Below, one piece after another: positions 12,033 through 20,969 of a stretch of DNA of 64,000 nt. The stretch lies in the NCBI GenBank assembly GCA_013076295.1, contig RQOL01000855.1, positions 1,426,001-1,490,000 of the forward strand. Reading direction: 5' to 3'. A program made the translations under genes and the position numbers. The stretch is from Sanderia malayensis. Lineage: Eukaryota; Cnidaria; Scyphozoa; Semaeostomeae; Pelagiidae. Below the pieces are notes generated by a model that worked only from the letters and a program-made list of their open reading frames with translations, made no database searches and was not told where the DNA came from. The first letter of the stretch is position 1; the number at the start of each line of letters is the position of its first letter.

Positions 12033-12037
12033 GAATG

Positions 12038-12571
12038 ATGGGAAAACCATCGGAAAAATTGTCGTTTTGAACGACCTCCCCAAACTGTGGTTGACACCAA
12101 AATTTTGAAGTATTTCTTATCATAAACACAGTCGATAAACAGTGGTATATTATATAATAATGTAGAGAACTGAAATTCAGATTATTTCAATCAATTTGCT
12201 TTGGTACAAAAGGGTTAAGAAACCGAGCATAAGTCGCATATATATCGATGTATTGTACTTGATATTCTAATAGACGATTGGGATGTGTGATTTGTGCCTG
12301 TTACTTACGAAGTTTTATGTACATCAAACAGTTAGGTAGTTTTTTTTTCAAATGCAATCAAATGTGCATATTGCGCAATGAAAGTAACGTTTGCCAACAG
12401 CAAATAATATTCGCCAATTTTATCTTCTCCTTTCTCTTTGGAATCAACAATAGGATTATCTTATTTTAACTTAGATATATCGTTTTTCATTTATTATTTG
12501 CTAAATTAACTGCTAACGAACTGCAAATTCCTTTCCTTTAAGGAAGACTTATTTCCTTTGATTTCATTTAG
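12038..12571. other. Probable intron sequence before aquaporin exon
   Basis: AT-rich, no recognisable gene. It ends in an acceptor (atttcatttag) at 12571. Confidence 0.5.
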
Positions 12572-15500
12572 CTATCTTCTTGCCTGGAAAAGAACTGCAG
12601 ACATGGACTGTGTGCGACCCTGGCTTCGAACATTGAAAACAAAGCCCCTTGCGAGAGCATTTTTGGCTGAATTCATGGGAACTTTCATTCTCATGGTATG
12701 TACATGTTCATTATTGATCAAAATGTGCTTTTATAAAACAGAGTAAAGCCTTAAAGACGAATTTAAAGAACCTATACGCCTTAAAGACAAAGTTCTTTTT
12801 CAAAATTGAATAATTTCATCACTACGACTACTCTCTGCAGAAGATATGTTTTTTTATAAGTTTGTGCTTTAAAAGAATGGAGCACTCGTCTTGTCAGCGT
12901 TGAGAAAGTTCAGTATGCTGGATTTTTGAAACCTGAGAAAGTTGGAAAGTTTTGATTTTCTTTGGTCCCGGTTAAACTTGCTGTGCTTGTCATTGTGCCC
13001 GCCGAACCTAATTCATCTTTTCAAGAAAAGTTATTGCGCGTTTGCGTCAAGGACTGGGGCGAGTTATTTGGTGTAAAAGATATCTCTTGGTTTTGTTACG
13101 AAGGTGTCACCACACGAATTTGCAAGTTCATCTTCGTGTTGTTTTATCGTCAGAAAACTCAAATTTGATCGATCTCTACAACGAACAAAGGTTTTGGCCT
13201 TTTTACCGCCTGTTTTAGATCATACTACCCATGTCTGGCCTCGTTTTGGCTTCAAAGATAATAGAAGTAAAGTTATGCATTTAGTTCGGCACATGACAAG
13301 CTCGACCCTAGGCTCTTCTGCCTCACTTAATTGGGTTCTTAATTGAGTTAGACCTTGTGCTTTTCATGTGCTTTATTTAGCAACAAGGCTCGGCACATGA
13401 CAAGCGCGACGTTACAGTATATATAGTACAGTAATATCCCGATAACTCGAACCTGCGATAACTCGAACCAATTTTTATTCCCCTTAAAAAGCTTGCCAGT
13501 ACTTTTTAATTCTCGTTAGCTCGAACATTCGTTAATTTGAGCCCATCGGAAGCTTGAAAGCTCGAGCTAGCTGGTTGTTCCAACAGTTTATTTCATGTTT
13601 GCAATTTCCATTTCATGTTTGTTTCATTTCATTTCGAAGGTCTTTGGTATTGGCTCCGTTGCTCAAGCTGTTCTGGGAAGAGGGGCTTTCGGCACCTTTC
13701 TATCAATCAATATCAGTTGGGGTCTGGGTGTCACCTTTGGGGTGTTTTGGTCTGCCGGTATTTCAGGTAACGACTGATTCATCTAATTCATTATCTTCTT
13801 GACTCAATTCGTTTTTCTATAAGAAACTGGTTAACAAGAAGCCAGAACTTAAGATGGCTAAAATGCCAAAATTGGCATTCAAAATTAAGAAACGTTTAGT
13901 TCTGAATGCTGAAATTTCTTATAAAATAAAATGTGTACTTGATCCCTTGGTTCTTTTAATTTGATTCCCGAGTGATTGTTTTGATTAATAAAAGTGTTCG
14001 ATTGATTTAAAATGATTAATTGATTGATTCGATTGAAGGTGGACACATCAACCCTGCTGTCAGTTTGGCGATGGCCTGTTTTGGTAGATTATCATGGAAA
14101 AGACTTCCAGTTTATTGGCTTGCACAAACATTGGGAGCGTTTATTGCTTCAGCCTGCATGTACGGTGTATATGCTGGTAAGTTATGCGTTTATCATATCT
14201 GCTTTGCAAACTGTTTCTTACTTAGAATATGATTTATTCACCAATCATCATTACTGTGAATAGAAAAGACCAGGCGGTTTGGCTTACTATGAGTCTGTGT
14301 GTATTACAGATGCTCTTGATATCTTTGACGGTGGAAAGCGTGTTACACGAGGTACTTCTGCTACTGCTGGAATATGGTCGACATATCTTTACTCTTACAA
14401 CGGGAAAACAGTCAGCAATTGGGCCGGATTTGGGGATCAGGTAAGTGTGACCAAAATCTTCAGTCATTATCCACACTATAGAACTATCGTAAATTCTCGA
14501 ATAAGCCCCCATCCTGATAATTATTTGCCAAAATATCGAGCCAAGTAGCTATGAACTCACTGGAGGTAATACCAAAAAATCCAGATAGTTCTCTGGGATT
14601 TGTGGGATACATCACGGAACAATGCTTTGTCTAGTACATAGTAAATGATTTACTGCATAGAAAGTGAATATCTTTTGAATTTCTTGTTAGGTTTTTGGTA
14701 CAATGATCCTCGTCGGTACCATTTTTGCCCTCACAGATAAAAGAAACAGTGGACCAGGGCCGAAACATCTTCCTTACATGGTTGGCTGCCTCGTTTGGGC
14801 GATTGGGATGACAATGGGCCTCAATTGCGGATATGGCATCAACCCGGCACGTGACCTGATACCCAGAATCTTCACTGCAATGGCTGGTTGGGGCAGTAAT
14901 CCTTTCACGTAAGTTGAAGTTATTGCGCCATACATCGTAATATGACGCCTACAATCGTATTATCCTAATACCACAGTTCATCCTTCGTTCGGCACCTTAG
15001 AACCTCAGATACAAGTTTGTTGATAGAGGATACATTGGATTTATCTCTGTGGCATGTTTAAGGTTTGCCCACGGCAAATATAATTGGAGGGGGGATGATA
15101 ACGCATCACTCAATGTTTTATGCCAGATAAAGCCACAATAGAAGTATCTGGTCTGTTACTACTTAGCAGCGATGTTTATGCCCCCGGAACAGGCCCATCC
15201 AATCCATTTTTTAGATCTTTCGTTGTTTGATCAATGAAGGATTTCACGGACCAGTGGCGTAGATAGGAAATTTTATAGGGGGCGAGAAATTCAGATTTTC
15301 CGACAAAAATTTAGCAAGCATTTTTGTTTCTTCAAGAATATGAATATAAGATAAGGAACTTAGCTAGAACTGAACGTAAACAGAAGATATTTATTTTCCG
15401 ACAAGATCAGCAATTTAGCTGTACAGGGGGTTTTTCGCCCCGTGACCCCCCTCTATCTACGACACTGTTATGGACCAATCCTTTCGACTCATTTAGGGTG

Positions 15501-15707
15501 GACAACAACTGGTTCTGGTACCCTATATTGGGACAGCTTGTTGGCGGAATCCTAGGTGGACTGTTGTATGTGATTACGATCGAATTGCACCACCCGGATG
15601 AAGAAAAGTATGAATGCGCACAGGGCAACCAAAAGCAGTCACCCAAAGTCAAATATACAACCAGCGAAGGCGCATCTAACATCAACTGTGAAATCAACCC
15701 AGTGTGA
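12572..15707 (+). CDS. Aquaglyceroporin (first tandem copy)
   Basis: Exons 12572-12695 (ATG 12603 if the remote exon is not used), 13640-13766, 14039-14176, 14310-14440, 14691-14908 and 15497-15707 join into 305 residues from ATG 12603. It is a MIP-family six-helix channel. The first pore half-helix is 'GGHINPAVS', the second 'GYGINPARD'. The Asp after the second NPA (NPARD) is the usual mark of aquaglyceroporins (AQP3/7/9/10 type), which pass glycerol, urea and water across the plasma membrane. The last exon gives helix 6 (WYPILGQLVGGILGGLLY) and a hydrophilic tail. Intron 1 has a pogo-like fragment and intron 5 a hAT-like MITE. The paralogue at 17458 shares exon sizes 127, 138 and 218. Confidence 0.93.
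13424..13570. mobile_element. Fragment of pogo/Tigger-like DNA element
   Basis: 'TACAGTAATATCCCGATAACTCGAAC' style terminus (read from 13427) followed by repeated 'gataactcgaacc' resembles the termini of the elements at 22884 and 63906. No matching right terminus was found, so it is a fragment. Confidence 0.5.
15252..15467. mobile_element. hAT-like MITE in aquaporin intron 5
   Basis: Terminal inverted repeats CAGTGGCGTAGATAG (left) and the complement of CTATCTACGACACTG (right), 14 of 15 matching. Flanking 8-mers tcacggac and ttatggac are a likely 8-bp target duplication with two changes. 216 bp, non-coding. Confidence 0.7.
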
Positions 15708-17457
15708 GAGAGGGAGTTGACTGCCTGGCACTATCAATCCTCGTTCTCTTCAGTATACTCTTGTTGATATGAGGATTCATAGTTTTACTTTTTTTTAATC
15801 AGTTAAAAAGAAAGCTTTTTATTCCGTCTACATGGCTATGTTCTTTTGTTTAATGACCTTCTTGTGCAATGTTTTCAACATTATCGTTCAACGGTCTTTG
15901 TACGTTGATTCATCTTCCCAGATGTGACGGTCCTGTCAAATATTTCTGGCATATAATTTCAATTATCTGGTAAAACATGGCTTTTGGCAGGCTGAGAATC
16001 GTTGTCAATTGTTCAATGCTTAAGCCACTGTGGCTTATACTTAAGAGGAATATATATGATACTCACTACATATACATATCTGACCGACATACCTACATGC
16101 ATACATACATACATGCCTACATACAGTAGCATGTTACATACATACATGCTACTTTTAAATACATGCATACATACATACATGCATACATACATACATACAT
16201 ACATACATACATACATACATACATACATGCATACATACATACATATATACATGCATACATACATGCATAATACATGCATACATACATACATACAGCAGCA
16301 TGTTACATACATACATGTTACTTTTACATACATACATGCATAATACATACGATACATACATACGATACATACAGCAGCATGTTACATACATACATGTTAA
16401 TTTTACATACATACATGCATAATACATACGATACATACATACGATACACGAATACAACTTACAAACCATCATAACTGCAAATCTGGCCAGCACTAAGAGG
16501 AATATGATCTAATACAGTTTTCGAAAGAGTTTGGGACGAGTAGACGGTCCCATTCACAGACCCTGGTTATTACTCACGCACGGCGCAACTTTTTTGAATC
16601 GATAGCACACTACACAACCATCGATAGTACAACTCGAATTCTTCGCATGTTAGTCCCCCCGTGTCACATTGTAAATAGCATCCGTGAATGCGTTTGTGAA
16701 TGATTCTTAGAACGGGGGAAACCTACCAATTTTTGAAGTCTAGACATTTTCATTGGTGGCTAAATGAAATGAGTTATCAAGGTGATATTTGAGAAACGAA
16801 GCACCATCATTCATGTTCACTAGTTCTTATATGCATGAGTAATTTTATGAACGCACCGCTCATTTTGTGCCAAGTACCACCAGTCACAATTGGTCAATCA
16901 TGCAATGAAATTTGCAGATTTTACTGAGCTGAACTGGTGAGTATTTGTTTATTCTTTGTTTTTCTTATATATTTTTCTTATTTTTACTAGTTTATCCTCA
17001 AATCAGGTAGCATTTTTTGCGCAGCATTGTGCTTGCGCCATTCCCAATTGTGCCAGCTATTGTCCAACGTTTTTTGGTTGTCAAAAATTAACTGAAAAGC
17101 TGTAAATATTTCTGTTTCTTTCCACATACCTGCCGAGGTCGCTTGTTTATTGCTTTTCCAGTTTAGAATCCGAGATAATTATACTATTAATCGATCAAAA
17201 TTTACACTTATTGCTAGAACCGTTGAAATGAAAAATACGCAATGTGTTGAACCGCGTCTAGATTTGTCAATATTTTAAAAATTTGTTTGTCTATCCTTTC
17301 AATGTTCTCCCTCACGTCAACGCAGAAATATTTTCAATCTGGGTTTCCTATTTTGAGCTTGAAAATCGTTTTTGATTGATTTCAATGTCATTTACTCTTT
17401 TAGGTATGGTAATTGTCGACTGCTTATTTGCTTAATTAAGTGACAATATATTGAGAC
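15708..17457. other. Intergenic spacer between the two aquaporin genes
   Basis: Contains the 3' UTR of the first aquaporin, a large ACAT microsatellite (16085-16445) and AT-rich sequence. An acceptor-like site (actcttttag at 17394-17403) lies about 55 bp before ATG 17458, fitting a 5' UTR intron or a spliced-leader acceptor. Confidence 0.6.
16085..16445. repeat. ACAT/ATGC microsatellite with higher-order 'cagcagcatgttacatac' units
   Basis: Long (CATA)n array with variants TGCATA. The block containing 'agcatgttacatacatacatg' recurs at about 16126, 16300 and 16375, so short segments of the array have themselves been duplicated. Confidence 0.9.
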
Positions 17458-19440
17458 ATGCTGGAAAAACTTAAGGGGCTCAAGTCCCCTCCCCTCGTTA
17501 GGGAATGTCTCGCAGAGATGATGGGAACGTTCATCCTTGTTGTGAGTCCTAGTTTGAGTTTTCTTTTTCTAAAACATTTACTATATTGAATCTTCAATTC
17601 TGTTCACCGCTGATTTTATCAATATCCATCTAATTTACACCAGCAGTTGCCAAGCTCGCAAGCACTGTCTTCTTGATTTTTACAGGCTCTTGGATGTGGC
17701 TCAGTAGCTCAGTTTGTTTTGGCCAAACATGAGTTTGGAAGTTACTTTTCAGTCAACTTCGGCTGGGGTATGGGTGTTGCATTTGGCATCTACTGGGCTG
17801 GAGGAATATCGGGTAACTACAGATTGAAAAATAACTAACATCTCACATTATTCTATTTCATATTCGCGTGTGCCAGGTACCATCAATCCTCTCCATCTCG
17901 ATCAGTTCATTGCTATTTCATTCAGTTGATCATTGCTATTTCATTCAGTTGATCATTGCTATATCATTCAGTTGATGCAAGGACATCATCTTTTTTGCAT
18001 ATATACTGTGTTGATATGCTTTCGCAAACTGCTTTCAGGTGGTCATATTAATCCTGCTGTTTCCCTGGCAATGGCTGTCTGTGACCGTCTTCCATGGTCC
18101 AAACTTCCTCTCTACATTTTGTCACAGTTTGTCGGAGCATTCATCGCATGCGCATGCGTGTTTGGCGTCTACCATGGTGAGCTAACACTCCACTCTTCAA
18201 TATGTATCAGTATGTAGTATTGTGCAATAGCATGTATGTAGCAGTATGTAGTACTATGTAGTACTATGTAGTAGTGTATAGTACTATGTAGTAGTATGCA
18301 GTAGCTACTATATAGCAGTATGTAGTACTATGTAGTAGTATGTAGTACTATATAGCAGTACGTAACACTATGTAGTAGTATGTAGTAATATGTAGTACTA
18401 TGTAGTATTATGTAGTTTTATGTAGTAGTATGTAGTACTATGTAGTAGTATATAGTACTATATAGCAGTATGTAGTACTAAGTAGTAGTGTGTAGTTATG
18501 ATGTTCTACTGCACCTTGTCAACTTTGTGTTCTTACCCAATCATATACCATCGATGTGTATTTGATTTCAGATTACCTCACTCACTTCAGTGGCATTGCT
18601 CGTGACACAATTGGTGGTAATGCGACTGCTGGTATCTTTTCCACATACCCTCCACCGTTCGTCAGCAATTGGACTGGATTCGGTGACCAGGTATGGTATA
18701 TATCTTAATTTTGTTTCAATCCGATTACAAATACGATAGGCATAGACTCAGGTTGTTGAATGTCGTCAATTACTGTGAATCGCAAATTGACCCATTCCAC
18801 CACTCTCGCGAATGATAACATTTCTCGTGTTTTACCAGCTTTTGTCGACTGCCATCTTTGTTGGGACAATCTTTGCACTTTTGGATAACAAGAACATCGG
18901 TGTTGGCTCTAACATGGCTCCTTTGTTGATTGGGATGATAGTGTGGACCATGGGAGCATGCTTCGGTATCAATGCCGGATTTGGAGTCAATCCTGCCAGA
19001 GATCTCGTGCCCAGGATCTTCACTTCTGTTGCTGGTTGGGGTGGAACACCATTCACGTAATTTTCTCATTCATTCATGTTTTTTACTACTATCTATCTCC
19101 CGTGTCATTTGATCCTTTATTATATATTAACAATAATAATAACAATAATGATGCAGATATTTTAAGAGGAAGCTTCGATTATTTGAGAGTGCTTTTCATG
19201 AGGTTCCTTTAATTAATTAGATGTTAGATTTTCCTAAAAAGTGTTGCTTTGATTATTTCTTACAGAACACACAATGGTTGGTTTTGGTATCCAATTTTGG
19301 GTCAATTTGTTGGTGGAGTCCTTGGCGGACTTCTCTACGAAATGACCATTGGAATCCATCACAATGAAGGACAAGATGACGACTTGTATGAAGAAAGGCA
19401 ACCACTGAAGGATGACCCTGAACACGCAGAAGAATCCTAA
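17458..19440 (+). CDS. Aquaglyceroporin (second tandem copy)
   Basis: Exons 17458-17541, 17686-17812, 18039-18176, 18572-18690, 18839-19056, 19266-19440 give 286 residues. Start ATG 17458 (MLEKLKGLKS) is chosen because the frame has a stop (tga) just upstream. Pore motifs are GGHINPAVS and GFGVNPARD. The Asp after the second NPA marks a glycerol-conducting member. Six membrane helices can be traced (for example MGTFILV, MGVAFGIYWAG, LLSTAIFVGTIFALL, VGGVLGGLLYEM). The C-terminus is acidic (DDDLYEE). It is closely related to the copy at 12572, with the same introns and phases, so the pair arose by tandem duplication. Intron 3 contains a TAGTA minisatellite. Confidence 0.95.
18215..18495. repeat. 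TATGTAGTAC(TA) minisatellite
   Basis: About 280 bp of 10-13-bp units 'tatgtagtac' / 'tatgtagtag' in intron 3 of the second aquaporin. Confidence 0.9.
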
Positions 19441-20292
19441 ATTCACGGATGATTCCCGCTTTGATTGAATTGCATGCATTGTACTAATGAATCTTCTTGC
19501 ATAATGAATCTTCAACTGGTTTCTGAGCTGGGTGACCGAGACAAGATAGTGGACAAATTTTTGGTAGTGGTAGTTTAGTAATTTCCATTGTACAAGTAAA
19601 GGTAAGGGGATTTGGAGTCAGCATTGCTCTATAAACACTACAGGAGAAAAATATTAACCCTTTTCATTATGTCCCTGCCACCCAGCAGCACTATTCTTTT
19701 TGCTGAAATTATTTTTCATCGTCGTTTGACATGTGTTATTAGACATAGATAGTAAAGCAAGCTTAATTGTAGATTTAGTGAAGACAGATACTCGTACATG
19801 AAAATAATAATATTCATCAATACAAAGACCTTAAGCAGCGTTGTTCTGGATGAATACTCATCAGCGGCGACGCTGTCGCTTCTGAAGTTTCCATTTCCCG
19901 AGATTGACCATTTGTCACTTTTCCGTATTTTTCTCACAACTGACCACCCAATTGCTATGGATTATTTTTCTACTGTATTTGATGACCATCTATATCTTGA
20001 ATGTATTTATTTATTTTATTTCACATTGAAATTATATCCATTCCTTTATTGATGTATAAATTATATTATTCCCGAATTTTAAAATGAATATTAATTCGAA
20101 TTTGCATCACGTTTTTCTATTAAAGTTGGTCGTTTCAAAAGTTTTGAAAAGCTTTAGATTTTGGAAAAAAACCAGATGGAAGATATTAAGAAAGTCAACC
20201 AATAAATTCGTAAAATAAAACATGACACTATCATCAAAATTAAAATTCAACATATTTATTTACACAATTACGACGAACTAATAAATTTGGAA
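19441..20292. other. Convergent 3' regions
   Basis: Holds the 3' UTR of the second aquaporin (+) and the 3' UTR of the glutaredoxin (-). Local self-complementary sequence around 19798-19860 ('tgaatactcatcagcggcg') gives weak frames on both strands. No gene recognised. Confidence 0.5.
20255..20260 (-). promoter_or_regulatory. Polyadenylation signal for glutaredoxin
   Basis: AATAAA on the minus strand 33 bases past the glutaredoxin stop codon. Confidence 0.6.
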
Positions 20293-20733
20293 TTATTTTG
20301 AGTTTGCACATTGGTAAACCATTTCTATAACTCTTCCAGCATCTTTAAGTTTCTGCATTTCGGAATATCCACCAATAAAATTACCATTTATGAAGATTTG
20401 GGGCACCTATAAAAGATATGATTAAAAAAAGATATAATTGAAAGACTAACAGTAAAATAAAATAAATATTAGAATATGAAATAGTATTACCGTTCTCAAT
20501 CCAGTTTTCTTTGAAAGTTCAGAGGAGACTTTGAAGCTGTTTCTACCGAGAAGATCAATTTCGATTGGCTTGTACCTCACCCCCATTTCGTTCAAAGATT
20601 GTTTTGCTTGGTCGCAATACTTGCAAGTTGTTGTTGAGAATACCACCACGCAATTCTCTATTATTTCATTATCAACATATCCTAAAGTTTTTCCATCGCT
20701 GGTAGTGTTTATCCTGGAACTAGACGACCCCAT
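20293..20733 (-). CDS. GLRX2: Glutaredoxin (GLRX2-like)
   Basis: Two exons, 20491-20733 and 20293-20406, give 118 residues, close to human cytosolic/nuclear GLRX2 forms. The active site is 'CKYC' in 'STTTCKYCDQAK'. The second exon has the glutathione-binding 'VPQIFINGNFIGGYSEM' segment (TVP loop and GG). The fold is thioredoxin-like, using glutathione to reduce disulfides or mixed disulfides. The N-terminus MGSSSSRI fits an N-myristoylation signal (Gly2, Ser6), suggesting membrane attachment; this is inference. No mitochondrial presequence is visible from this start. The start is 237 bp from the ATG101 start on the other strand, so they probably share a bidirectional promoter. Confidence 0.93.
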
Positions 20734-20969
20734 TTGCCATATGAATCAATATGGGCCAAGTCAAATTATTAATGCGACAAAATTTTTACAACACGCCATC
20801 TTATCAACTCGTGAGTCTTAGCCTCGTTATCATCCAATCTCCTACTCGAGCCTCTGCGTGGCGAGAGCTTCATTGAAGGAGAACAGTTGAAAAATTTTTA
20901 TTTTATTTCTTCGTGTCGCCAGCTCTTGTTTATCAATGTTTTTGTCCAATTTAATTAAATTCAGAAACA
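20734..20969. promoter_or_regulatory. Bidirectional promoter region GLRX2 / ATG101
   Basis: Only 236 bp separate the divergent ATG codons at 20733 (-) and 20970 (+). Both transcription starts must lie here unless a gene is trans-spliced. No clear TATA element was identified. Confidence 0.6.

Larger units (their letters stand above)
5745..12037 (+). mobile_element. BEL/Pao-type LTR retrotransposon with target duplication
   Basis: The element runs 5750-12032 (6283 bp) between 5-bp target duplications GAATG at 5745-5749 and 12033-12037. Two 361-bp LTRs begin TGTGGG and end CCGACA, and no difference between them was found by eye. A primer-binding site follows the 5' LTR and a purine tract precedes the 3' LTR. 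The internal region carries gag, DTG aspartic protease, YVDD reverse transcriptase, RNase H, H2C2 zinc finger and integrase in the order typical of BEL/Pao. There is no sign of an envelope gene. Multiple stops and frame changes break the coding region, so this copy looks non-autonomous. It probably sits inside intron 1 of the aquaporin gene, on the same strand. Confidence 0.95.

Noticed and set aside
5745..12037. Retrovirus with envelope gene
   Set aside because: The integrase C-terminal domain ends 17 bp before the 3' LTR and no further ORF or transmembrane/signal sequence is present; domain order is that of a BEL/Pao retrotransposon.
16002..16493. Long open frames on both strands (110-114 codons) rich in His-Thr-Tyr-Ile or Cys-Met-Tyr-Val
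   Set aside because: They are translations of the ACAT microsatellite; no conserved protein or splice context.
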